This document shows, piece after piece, positions 53,178 to 60,799 of a stretch of 64,000 bases of DNA. Position 1 is the first letter of the stretch, and each line of letters begins with the position of its first letter. The DNA comes from Pseudomonas brassicacearum (GTDB taxonomy: Bacteria > Pseudomonadota > Gammaproteobacteria > Pseudomonadales > Pseudomonadaceae). The translations under genes and the position numbers were made by a program. The stretch is taken from NCBI RefSeq assembly GCF_009601685.2, contig NZ_CP045701.2, positions 2,914,001 to 2,978,000 of the forward strand, written 5' to 3'. The notes under the pieces were generated by a model. It searched no databases and was not told the DNA's origin. It saw only the letters and a list, made by a program, of their open reading frames with translations.

Positions 53178-54431
53178 TTAACCGCGTGGGGTCGCAGCGG
53201 CCAACTTGCCTGCCGAGTCTGACGCGGCCTTGGACGGCGCGACTTGGGGCAGGTTGCTGGCTTCGAGCGCTTTTCGTTGTTGTGCCAGGGCGGCGATGGT
53301 TTCTTCACTGGCCATCGGCACGGTTTCAGGCGTGACCGGCGAACCGGGGCGAGCCCGTTGCAGCCCTTTGACGATGATGGTGTCGTCCTTGCTCAGGCCG
53401 TTGCGCACGATGCGCAGTCCTTCGATCTTCGGCCCCAACTCGACGGCGCGGTAGGCCGGCTTGTTGTCGGCGTCCATCACCAGTACGAACTTCTTGCCCA
53501 GGTCGGTGCCCACGGCTTCGTCATTGATCAGCACGGCGGAATAAGTGCCGCTGCCCACCAGTTTCAGTCGGGCATACAGCCCTGGGGTGTAGGCGCCGTC
53601 CTTGTTGTCGAACACGGCGCGGCCACGGATGGTGCCGGTCTGCGGGTTGACCTGGTTGTCGATGAAATTCATGTGGCCCAGGTGCGGGTTGCCGTCCTCA
53701 TTGGACAGGCCCATATAGACCGGCGTGGCCTGGCCGCGCTTGCCCTGGCGGGCAAGTCGGGTGTACTTGAGGAAGACGCGTTCGTCGGCATCGAAGTAGG
53801 CGTAGACCTTGTCGGTGGAAACCACGCTGGTGAGCGGGGTGACGTCTGCAGTCACCAGGTTGCCGGCGGTGATATCCGCCCGGCTGACGCGACCGCTGAT
53901 GGGCGAGGTCACCCGGGTGAAGCTCAGGTTCAGCTTGGCCAGGTCCAATTGTGCCTGGATAGCCGCGGCGGCGGCCCGGGCTTCCTGGGCGGCGCTGGTA
54001 CGCGAGTCGGCCAGTTCGGCGGAAATGGCGTTGCTCAAGCGCAGGCGTTCACCACGCTGGGCTTCGTTCGCGCTGCGGGTGGCGGTGGCGCGAGCCTGGG
54101 CCAGTTGGGCTTCGAGGCGACGTACTTCAGCCTGGAAGGGGCGTGGGTCGATCTGGAACAACAGGTCGCCTTTCTTGACCAGCGCACCTTCGGTGAAGGC
54201 CACTTCGTCGATCTGCCCGGAGACCCGTGGGCGGATCTCGACGGTTTCCGGTGCTTCAAGGCGGCCGGTGAACTCATCCCATTCGTTGACAGGCTGCTCC
54301 AGCACCTTGGCCACACTGACTTTGGCCGGCGGCATGGACGCTGCCGTGTCGGGAGTCTTGCCGCAGGCGCTCATCACCAGCACCGCCAGCAGCGCGAGGG
54401 GAAAACGCAGTTTTGAAAGTGAATGTTCCAT
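53178..54431 (-). CDS. mexE: MexE-like periplasmic adaptor of the RND pump
   Basis: 417-residue membrane-fusion lipoprotein. Signal peptide plus lipobox (LLAVLVMSACGKTP) anchor it to the inner membrane. The lipoyl/hairpin part includes RPRVSGQIDEVAFTEGALVKKGDLLFQIDPRPF and an Ala/Arg-rich coiled-coil hairpin. A beta-barrel and membrane-proximal domain follow, and a Ser/Ala tail ends in ATPRG. The start at 54431 is placed at the signal peptide. An upstream palindrome is a candidate control site. Confidence 0.93.
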   Translation of the reverse strand: MEHSLSKLRFPLALLAVLVMSACGKTPDTAASMPPAKVSVAKVLEQPVNEWDEFTGRLEAPETVEIRPRVSGQIDEVAFTEGALVKKGDLLFQIDPRPFQAEVRRLEAQLAQARATATRSANEAQRGERLRLSNAISAELADSRTSAAQEARAAAAAIQAQLDLAKLNLSFTRVTSPISGRVSRADITAGNLVTADVTPLTSVVSTDKVYAYFDADERVFLKYTRLARQGKRGQATPVYMGLSNEDGNPHLGHMNFIDNQVNPQTGTIRGRAVFDNKDGAYTPGLYARLKLVGSGTYSAVLINDEAVGTDLGKKFVLVMDADNKPAYRAVELGPKIEGLRIVRNGLSKDDTIIVKGLQRARPGSPVTPETVPMASEETIAALAQQRKALEASNLPQVAPSKAASDSAGKLAAATPRG

Positions 54432-54507
54432 GGATAGCATCCGCCAATGTATTGAGAATGGGCGGATGATGCGTGGCACAAGGCAGAGGAACGAATCGAA
54501 TGAAGCA

Positions 54508-54531
54508 AAGGTAACTATCATTCAGAATGAT
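54508..54531 (-). promoter_or_regulatory. Candidate MexT-type box / palindrome upstream of mexE
   Basis: The minus strand reads ATCA-TTCTG-AATGAT-AGTT-ACCTT. The known MexT pattern is ATCA-N5-GTCGAT-N4-ACYAT; spacing is identical and 11 of 15 fixed positions agree. It contains a perfect ATCATTC-A-GAATGAT palindrome (54517-54531). It lies about 80-100 bp upstream of the mexE ATG. No mexT or mexS gene adjoins. Confidence 0.5.
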
Positions 54532-54620
54532 ATAAGCCATCGATAAGGACTCTGGTCCGGCAATACGGTTCATTAGATGTGGAATTATTGTGGCGGGGGG
54601 ATTTATCCCCTCACCACCGC

Positions 54621-55385
54621 CTACTGTGGCAGATAAATGTCATGAACCCGCTTGACTGTCCCATCCGCGCGAAGCGCTTCAACCGCTTCGCGCAAATCCT
54701 CGACCATTTTTGGCGAGCATTGCTTCGAGCAGGCCAGGTATAGATCGGCGCTGCTGCCGACCGGGCTCATGAGCAGTTTGCGCTTGGATACCTTCGGCCA
54801 GATGTACCGACTCTCCGGTACACCGTTGAACCACGCATCGATGCGCCCCATCAAGAGCAACTGGGCGGGGTTGTCGCCAATGGCCAGCGGATGGATCTGC
54901 TCATCGCTGAACCCTTCTGTGCGCAGGATATCTTCCTGTGCGCTGCCCAGGCCGACGCCGATCTTGCGGTAGGTTTCCTTCGCTTGGGCAAAGCTGCTCA
55001 CCCGCCGCTCAAGGCTGAAAAAAGCGCGCTCCATGGGCATGATCGAAGCGATCCAGGTGAAGCGATCCTCACGGGTGGGGATGCGCGAAAGGGGCGTGAT
55101 CAAGTGGTCCTGTTCTTCACTGACATGCTTCTGTGCCCTGGCCCAGGGGAGCACATGGATTTTCACGGCGTATCCGGCCTTGGTCATTGCCGCCACGGCG
55201 ACATCGCCAACGATTCCGTGGCCCCTGGGGTCGTCGACGAATGTCAGCGGCGGCGCGTCGAGGATATGCAGTTCTATCTCCAAGGGTTCACCGCGTGCAT
55301 TGTTGACAGCCAACAGCGGTAACAACAGACAAAGCCTGGATAGCGCTCTGGTGGGGGCATTCAAAACGCGTTTGCTCGGGCTCAT
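54621..55385 (-). CDS. Periplasmic substrate-binding protein (SBP_bac_3-like)
   Basis: 254 residues with a signal peptide (LSRLCLLLPLLAVNNARG) and an amino-acid-type binding-protein fold (LHILDAPPLTFVDDPRGHGIVGDVAVAAMTKAGY, then KIGVGLGSAQEDILRTEGF). It belongs to the orphan group of such proteins in Pseudomonas, with no permease or ATPase nearby. The Cys pair CSKQC could form a disulfide. It may be a sensor or scavenging protein rather than a transporter part. Start 55385 is chosen at the signal peptide; upstream Met codons exist. Confidence 0.75.
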   Translation of the reverse strand: MSPSKRVLNAPTRALSRLCLLLPLLAVNNARGEPLEIELHILDAPPLTFVDDPRGHGIVGDVAVAAMTKAGYAVKIHVLPWARAQKHVSEEQDHLITPLSRIPTREDRFTWIASIMPMERAFFSLERRVSSFAQAKETYRKIGVGLGSAQEDILRTEGFSDEQIHPLAIGDNPAQLLLMGRIDAWFNGVPESRYIWPKVSKRKLLMSPVGSSADLYLACSKQCSPKMVEDLREAVEALRADGTVKRVHDIYLPQ

Positions 55386-55628
55386 GATCAATACTTCAGG
55401 CATGGAAAGTGGGGCGTCATCCAAAAGGGGGCGCGGAAAACAGCGTCTTGCAGGCCGACGTTTTATGTCATGTAGCGCACCCGAAGCGGGTTTGCCACAG
55501 TCGTCTTATCAGCACACGCCAGTCTGTTGCCTTGGCCTGGCTGCGTGTACTTGAAGGTATAGATCATCCGGTCGACAAAAACCTTGAGCCTGCGCATTGG
55601 TTTTTGTTTGGGTGCAAAGAGGTGTGAT

Positions 55629-56507
55629 TCATACGGGGGTGGCTCGGGCTTGCTCGGCAATCAACTGCACCAGTATCCCCGCCGGTTCGGTGAGGCTTTG
55701 TCGAGGTCGATGGACGAGCCCGACATCACGGTGGAAGGTGTGCTCTGCGAGGTCGAGGGCGCGCACACCCTCTGGCCATTTGCGGTGGGTCGCGGTTTGC
55801 GGCACCAAAGCCACACCGACGCCGTTTCCAACCAGTTTGATGATGGCTTCCAGTTCATCCAGCTCGCTGACTTCATGCAAGGCGAAATGCATCTTGCGCA
55901 GGAAACGGTCCACCTGCCGGCCACCGAACGACGCCCGGTCATAACGAATGAAGGGTTGGCTGCCAAGCAGTTCGACCCAGTCTTCTCCGGGGAGCGCGCT
56001 TGGAACGATCAGGCGATACGGCTCAAGCGCCAGGGTCATCCAGCGCAGATCGCTTTGCAGCGAGAAAGGCGGGCGGATGATGGCGGCCATGTCGATTTCG
56101 CCGGCATCCACCTGGTTGATCAACTCCATCGACACGCCAGGCAGCACCCGCGTGCGGCACTGCGGACATTGTTGGTGAAACCTGGCGAGCGCGTCTGGCA
56201 GGAAGGAGCGCTGCACCGAAGCGATAGCGCCAATGTTCACCAGCACGCTGGGGGCAAGCCCGGCAGGGCTCGCGCCAAGATTGTCGTAAAGGCGCAACAA
56301 CTCTTGCGCTTGCAAGAGTATTTGATGGCCCATTCGATTGAGGTGGGCCGTGCGTCCCTTGCGGTCGAAAATCTCGAAGCCAAGCTCGGCCTCCAGGCGC
56401 TGGATCTGTGCGCTGACCGCCGCCTGGGTGAGGCCGATTTTATGGCCTGCGGCAGCGAAAGTACCTTCCCGTGCTACGGCGATAAGGGTCTTGAGTTCTT
56501 TTATCAT
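55629..56507 (-). CDS. LysR-type regulator, divergent to a VOC-family gene
   Basis: 292 residues. Winged helix-turn-helix (LKTLIAVAREGTFAAAGHKIGLTQAAVSAQIQRLEAELG) then a substrate-binding domain. It is divergent from the VOC gene with CACAA-N7-TTGTG between them, which makes that gene the likely target. It is not a MexT candidate by sequence feel, although it lies 1.2 kb from mexE. Confidence 0.9.
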   Translation of the reverse strand: MIKELKTLIAVAREGTFAAAGHKIGLTQAAVSAQIQRLEAELGFEIFDRKGRTAHLNRMGHQILLQAQELLRLYDNLGASPAGLAPSVLVNIGAIASVQRSFLPDALARFHQQCPQCRTRVLPGVSMELINQVDAGEIDMAAIIRPPFSLQSDLRWMTLALEPYRLIVPSALPGEDWVELLGSQPFIRYDRASFGGRQVDRFLRKMHFALHEVSELDELEAIIKLVGNGVGVALVPQTATHRKWPEGVRALDLAEHTFHRDVGLVHRPRQSLTEPAGILVQLIAEQARATPV

Positions 56508-56508
56508 T

Positions 56509-56525
56509 CACAAATATTAATTGTG
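56509..56525. promoter_or_regulatory. Palindromic LysR-type operator
   Basis: CACAA-ATATTAA-TTGTG starts 2 bp upstream of the LysR ATG and lies about 85 bp upstream of the VOC gene. It fits an autoregulatory and divergent control site; binding is inferred. Confidence 0.5.
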
Positions 56526-56609
56526 TTACTGAGAGAAATATATTGTTTTTCTTGTTTGGAACCGAGCCTTACGATGGCCCGGTCCTTATAAAAAGCAACA
56601 GGAGCCGTG

Positions 56610-57035
56610 ATGAGCCTTTCCCCATTCCACCTCGCAATCCCTGTTTATGACCTTCCAGGCGCCCGGGCCTTTTATGGCGAAGTGTTTGGGTTGCAAGAGG
56701 GGCGTTCCAGTGCCCACTGGGTCGACTTCAACTTCTATGGCCACCAGTTGGTTATCCATGAACAGCCAAAGACCGCTTCCCAAGAGAGCGTGCACAGCAA
56801 CCCGGTCGATGGGCACGACGTGCCGGTGCCTCACTTCGGCATCATTCTGGGTTGGCAGGAGTGGGAAGCGCTGGCCGAGCGGCTGAAATCCTTTGGCACC
56901 GAGTTCGTGATCGAGCCTTACGTACGTTTCAAAGGACAGGTTGGAGAGCAGGCGACGATGTTTCTGTTCGATCCTTGCGGTAATGCGCTGGAATTCAAGG
57001 CGTTCAAGGATATGAGCCAGATTTTCGCCAAATAG
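56610..57035 (+). CDS. VOC-superfamily (glyoxalase/dioxygenase-like) protein
   Basis: 141 residues with the two beta-alpha-beta-beta-beta modules of the vicinal oxygen chelate fold. Candidate metal ligands are His in FHLAIPV, His in GHQLVIHE and in VPHFGII, and Glu in [22 protein letters not shown] and [11 protein letters not shown] are typical. Substrate is unknown. AGGAG lies 6 bases before the ATG at 56610; the preceding GTG is not preferred. Confidence 0.85.
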   Translation: MSLSPFHLAIPVYDLPGARAFYGEVFGLQEGRSSAHWVDFNFYGHQLVIHEQPKTASQESVHSNPVDGHDVPVPHFGIILGWQEWEALAERLKSFGTEFVIEPYVRFKGQVGEQATMFLFDPCGNALEFKAFKDMSQIFAK

Positions 57036-57071
57036 AAGGAAGGGGCGTGCCGACAGGTTGATAGTGGCTGG

Positions 57072-57101
57072 CTTGTGACGCTATTACTTAATGGTCACAA
57101 G
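57072..57101. promoter_or_regulatory. TetR operator 1 (upstream of the tetR gene)
   Basis: CTTGTGAC-N14-GTCACAAG, 8-bp perfect arms, 35 bp upstream of the TetR start. It shares the GTGAC-N14-GTCAC spacing with the sites at 57857, 59508 and 59620. Its place implies autorepression. Confidence 0.75.
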
Positions 57102-57136
57102 TTGTCAACGATCTTCAGGATGCGTAAGCTGCCTCC

Positions 57137-57757
57137 ATGAACCAGCCCTCAATACCTTCGCCCAGCACCCGCGGCCCCGCCGATCACGACATTCGAAACC
57201 AGATTGTCGCGGCGGCCAACGAGCATTTCAGTCAATACGGTTATGGCAAGACCACGGTGTCCGACCTGGCCAAGGCCATCGGGTTCTCCAAGGCCTACAT
57301 CTACAAGTTCTTCGACTCCAAGCAGGCGATTGGCGAGGCCATCTGCAGCCAGTGCCTGGCAGAAATCGTCGCGGCGGTGGAGCAGGCCATCAGTGAAGAC
57401 GGGCTTTCAGCGACGGAGCGTTTTCGCCGCCTGGTCAAGGCCCTGATCACCACAGGCGTTAACCTGTTTTTCAATGACCGCAAGCTCTATGACATTGCGG
57501 CGTTTTCCGCGTCGGAGCAATGGCCCAGTTCGCAAGTCTATAACGCACGGATCAAGAGCTTCGTGTTGCAAATCGTGCGCGAGGGACGGGAATTGGGCGA
57601 GTTCGAACGCAAGACGCCACTGGACGAAACCGTAGACGCGATCCATCTGGCGCTGCGGCCTTTCGTCAATCCGTTGTTGCTGCAGTACAGCCTCGATTAC
57701 GTCGAGGTTGCCCCCACGCTCACCTGCAACCTGATCTTGCGCAGCCTCATGCCTTGA
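57137..57757 (+). CDS. TetR-family repressor of the adjacent RND pump
   Basis: 206 residues. The N-terminal helix-turn-helix reads DIRNQIVAAANEHFSQYGYGKTTVSDLAKAIGFSKAYIYKFFDSKQAIGEAI, followed by an all-helical ligand/dimer domain. The nearest transport genes are the outer-membrane channel at 58020 and the adaptor-pump operon at 59690. The same palindrome occurs upstream of this gene and in the divergent pump promoter region, so it very probably represses both. Ligand is unknown; pump substrates are the usual inducers. Confidence 0.9.
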   Translation: MNQPSIPSPSTRGPADHDIRNQIVAAANEHFSQYGYGKTTVSDLAKAIGFSKAYIYKFFDSKQAIGEAICSQCLAEIVAAVEQAISEDGLSATERFRRLVKALITTGVNLFFNDRKLYDIAAFSASEQWPSSQVYNARIKSFVLQIVREGRELGEFERKTPLDETVDAIHLALRPFVNPLLLQYSLDYVEVAPTLTCNLILRSLMP

Positions 57758-57856
57758 ACTGTGGCTGAAGATTGCACCCAGGCCATTGCAGGCGCTTTAC
57801 CCATCCGATTCGCCTCCCGCTCCAGCGGCTGATAGTCGCCTTTATTTATCCACTTC

Positions 57857-57880
57857 GTGACCATTTGCACAAATGGTCAT
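57857..57880. promoter_or_regulatory. TetR operator 2 (isolated, between two 3' ends)
   Basis: GTGAC-N14-GTCAT at 57857-57880, with an internal perfect palindrome TGACCATTTG-CA-CAAATGGTCA (57858-57879). It lies in the 262-bp gap where tetR and the channel gene converge, so no recognised promoter is adjacent. The rest of 57758-58019 shows no convincing gene. Confidence 0.7.
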
Positions 57881-58019
57881 ATCTTTGGAATGTCGTTCCC
57901 CAGGGTAAAAAGCTGCCTTTGTGCTTGCTCAGACGCCCATGATGCGTGCCATGAGGCCCCAATGAAACCGGCGCGGTGTGGCCCAGGTCAGCACGGTGAT
58001 TGCCTTGTATCTGATCAAC

Positions 58020-59480
58020 TCAGCGAGCTGCCACCGGCTGGGCTTCAGGGGGCTGCCAGCCACCGCCCAGTGCCTTGAATGCCGCCACCGCCGCCCGTGC
58101 CGACTCCATGCGCGCTTGCGCCCGCGCATCGGAGACTTGCAGCAGCGTCGCGTCGGCATTCAGAACATCGATCAGACTGGCCGTGCCTTTCTGATAGGCA
58201 ATGAATGACGATTGGCGGGCCTGCGTCAGCGAGGTTTCGCCCTGGGTGAGGGTGCTCGCCTGGGATTCTCGATTCACCAGCGCGGAGAAGGCATTCTCGA
58301 CGTCCTCGGTGGCGCGCAATACGGACTGACGGTAGGCCGCCAGCGCTTCGGCTTCCTGCCCCTTGGCCTGATCGATATGCGCATTGATGCGGCCAAAGTC
58401 GAAGAGTCTCCAGCGCAGGCCCAGTGTGCCGGCCGCCTGGCTGGCATCGCCAGTGAAGAGGTTGCCGCCGGAAACCGCTGTGGCACTGCCCAGTAACGCA
58501 CTGAGGGAAAATTTCGGGTAGTACTCAGCGACGGCTTCGCCGATACGCGCATTGGAGGCGGCAAGACGGCGCTCGGCCACGATCAGGTCGGGCCTGCGGC
58601 GCAGCAGATCGGCGGGGGTTCCCATGGCTGTTATCTGTGGCGCCAGAGGGATGCTTCGTCCGTTCGCCAGTTGCGTGCGATGGGTGCCGGGCGGCGTGCC
58701 AAGCATGACATCCAGCGCATTCATGGCGGCATCCAGGCCGGTCTGCAGCACGGGCACCGTCGCCTGGACCTGCGACAGGGTGCCCTCGACCTGGTGAACC
58801 TGATAGCTGGCCGCAACGCCCTTGCTGTAGAGCAGTTGGGCTTTCTCCAACAGATCCTGCTGCGTCTTGACTTGTTGATTGGCGATGTCCAGCCGTGCCT
58901 GCAACCCGCGGGCGCTGATGTAGAGATCGGCGGTCTGCGCGGCAACGACCAGTCGTGTGGCCGCGACGCCAGCCTCGGACGCCTGGTATTGGGCCAATGC
59001 GGCCTCGCGTCCACGGCGCAGGCCGCCGAAGAGGTCGATTTCCCAGCTGGCCCCCACGTTAAGTTCGTAGGCGTTGCCGTACCGATCGTATCCAGGCGTC
59101 GAGTTCAGCACTTGGCCAAGGGGTGTTTCCACGGATTGGTATGAGCGCGCGGCCTGCCCGCTGATGTTTCCAGAGGGCAATAACGCGGCATTTGCAGCCC
59201 CCAGGCCTGCCCGTGCCTGGGTGACGCGGGCCGAAGCCTGGGCCAGGTCCAGGTTCTGCTCAAGTGCCTGGGCAATCAGGTCGCTGAGCACTGGGTCAGC
59301 AAAGCCTTCCCACCAGGCGACGAGGCTGGCCGATGTCGCTGCGGACCTCTGCTCGACAGACGCCTGGCCCAGGTAACGATGCGCCAGCGCAGCGTCCGGA
59401 CGCTGGTAGTCCGGACCGACCGTGCAGCCTGTCATCAAGCTGAAGCTCACCAGCAAAGCAGCGGGGTGGAGGGGCGACAT
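58020..59480 (-). CDS. Outer-membrane efflux channel lipoprotein (NodT/OprM family), second pump
   Basis: 486 residues with a lipobox signal peptide (LLVSFSLMTGCTVGPDYQRP). Two OEP repeats are present: DPVLSDLIAQALEQNLDLAQASARVTQARAGLGAANAALLPSG and RRRPDLIVAERRLAASNARIGEAVAEYYPKFSL. A Gly-Trp-Gln end (KALGGGWQPP) is typical. AGGAG lies before the ATG. It is divergent from the adaptor-pump operon across 209 bp containing two TetR operators, so the three proteins should form one tripartite pump. Confidence 0.92.
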   Translation of the reverse strand: MSPLHPAALLVSFSLMTGCTVGPDYQRPDAALAHRYLGQASVEQRSAATSASLVAWWEGFADPVLSDLIAQALEQNLDLAQASARVTQARAGLGAANAALLPSGNISGQAARSYQSVETPLGQVLNSTPGYDRYGNAYELNVGASWEIDLFGGLRRGREAALAQYQASEAGVAATRLVVAAQTADLYISARGLQARLDIANQQVKTQQDLLEKAQLLYSKGVAASYQVHQVEGTLSQVQATVPVLQTGLDAAMNALDVMLGTPPGTHRTQLANGRSIPLAPQITAMGTPADLLRRRPDLIVAERRLAASNARIGEAVAEYYPKFSLSALLGSATAVSGGNLFTGDASQAAGTLGLRWRLFDFGRINAHIDQAKGQEAEALAAYRQSVLRATEDVENAFSALVNRESQASTLTQGETSLTQARQSSFIAYQKGTASLIDVLNADATLLQVSDARAQARMESARAAVAAFKALGGGWQPPEAQPVAAR

Positions 59481-59507
59481 TGAGACTCCTGGAGCCGTGG
59501 ATGGGTT

Positions 59508-59531
59508 GTGACCATATTATATTATGGTCAC
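59508..59531. promoter_or_regulatory. TetR operator 3 (divergent pump promoter, channel side)
   Basis: The strongest copy: 13-bp perfect arms GGTTGTGACCATA and TATGGTCACAACC (59504-59535) around TTATAT. The GTGAC-N14-GTCAC core is at 59508-59531. It begins 24 bp upstream of the channel ATG, positioned to block its transcription. Confidence 0.85.
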
Positions 59532-59619
59532 AACCTGTCAATGAGCGCTCATAGGAGTCAGTCGCGCGGTCACCTATGAATTGGCAAGTATTGCTGTGAT
59601 GAGTGCTCCGTGATGAGTT

Positions 59620-59643
59620 GTGACGATTGACAGAAATGGTCAC
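59620..59643. promoter_or_regulatory. TetR operator 4 (adaptor-pump side)
   Basis: GTGAC-N14-GTCAC, with the GTGAC arm at 59620-59624 and the GTCAC arm at 59639-59643, 47 bp upstream of the adaptor ATG. Inner bases are less symmetric than in operator 3, but spacing is identical. Confidence 0.75.
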
Positions 59644-59689
59644 TAGATTGAGAATGAGGCTCCTGTCCTATCTGCCCAAAAGGGAACCT

Positions 59690-60799
59690 ATGCTCCGGCT
59701 TCGACCTGTCACCTTTGCCGCTTGCTTGTTGCCTCTCGTCCTGACGGCGTGTGGCGACTCATCCACCGCTAAAGATCCACGCACGCTTGCGCCCCTGGTG
59801 CGGGTCTCTGAAGTCCAGGGTTCGTCTGATCTCTCGCGATCTTTTACCGGCGTCGTGGCGGCTCGGGTCCAGAGTGATCTGGGCTTTCGGGTAGCGGGCA
59901 AGGTGCTTGAGCGCCTGGTCGATAGCGGACAGGTCGTCAAACGCGGCCAGCCGTTGATGCGCCTCGACCCCATCGACCTGGGGCTGCAGGCGCGAGCCCA
60001 ACAGGAAGCGGTCGCTGCCGCTCGGGCCCGGGCCAAGCAGACCGCCGATGACGAGGCACGCTATCGCGACCTGGTCGCCGCAGGCGCTATTTCCGCATCG
60101 GGCTATGACCAGATAAAAGCGGCTGCCGATACTGCCGAGGCACAACTCAGCGCTGCGCAAGCGCAGGCTGACGTCGCCCAGAACGCTTCGGGTTATGCCG
60201 TGCTGCTCGCCAATGCCGACGGTGTTGTGATGGAAACGCTTGCCGAGCCCGGGCAAGTCGTCAGCCCCGGGCAAACCGTGGTTCGACTGGCGCGGGCGGG
60301 GCAGCGCGAAGCCGTTGTGCAATTGCCCGAGACGCTGCGACCTGCCGCAGGCGCTACCGCACAGGCGACGCGTTATGGCGTCACCACCGGAGCGGTCACC
60401 GCGAAGCTGAGGCTGCTTTCGGATTCGGCTGACCGCGTGACGCGTACCTTCGAGGCGCGGTATGTGCTGGAGGGTGCGCTGGCCAATGCGCCGCTGGGTT
60501 CGACCGTCACGCTTCGCATCGCCGAAGACAGCGTGCAACGCCAGGCACTGCAAGTGCCGATCGCTGCCGTTTTTGACCCGGGCAACGGCACCGGCGTGTG
60601 GGTCATAAAGGGGGAACCGGCGAAAGTCACTTGGCGACCTGTGCACATTCTGAGTTTGAGCGATGACACTGCGCGAGTCGCCGGCAATCTCAATGTTGGC
60701 GAGCGTATTGTCGGGCTCGGCGCCCACCTGCTGCGTGAAGGTGAGCAAGTGCGACTGGCTCAACCGGGTGATGTGAAGGTTGCCGGGGGCCGTCAATGA
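59690..60799 (+). CDS. RND efflux periplasmic adaptor lipoprotein
   Basis: 369-residue membrane-fusion protein. The lipobox is in LLPLVLTACGDSS. The lipoyl part has SDLGFRVAGKVLERLVDSGQVVKRGQPLMRLDP and later LLANADGVVMETLAEPGQVVSPGQTVVRLA, with an Ala/Gln-rich helical hairpin between them and a beta-barrel after. AGGGA precedes the ATG at 59690; an upstream in-frame ATG lies in the operator region. The stop overlaps the pump gene by four bases. Confidence 0.9.
   Translation: MLRLRPVTFAACLLPLVLTACGDSSTAKDPRTLAPLVRVSEVQGSSDLSRSFTGVVAARVQSDLGFRVAGKVLERLVDSGQVVKRGQPLMRLDPIDLGLQARAQQEAVAAARARAKQTADDEARYRDLVAAGAISASGYDQIKAAADTAEAQLSAAQAQADVAQNASGYAVLLANADGVVMETLAEPGQVVSPGQTVVRLARAGQREAVVQLPETLRPAAGATAQATRYGVTTGAVTAKLRLLSDSADRVTRTFEARYVLEGALANAPLGSTVTLRIAEDSVQRQALQVPIAAVFDPGNGTGVWVIKGEPAKVTWRPVHILSLSDDTARVAGNLNVGERIVGLGAHLLREGEQVRLAQPGDVKVAGGRQ

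Noticed and set aside
49905..53222. 1105-codon open frame opposite mexF
   Set aside because: Shadow of the conserved mexF gene on the other strand; no domain, and strongly biased His/Gln/Arg composition.
57857..58078. 73-codon open frame between tetR and the channel gene
   Set aside because: It starts inside the operator palindrome and runs into the channel gene antisense; no ribosome site.
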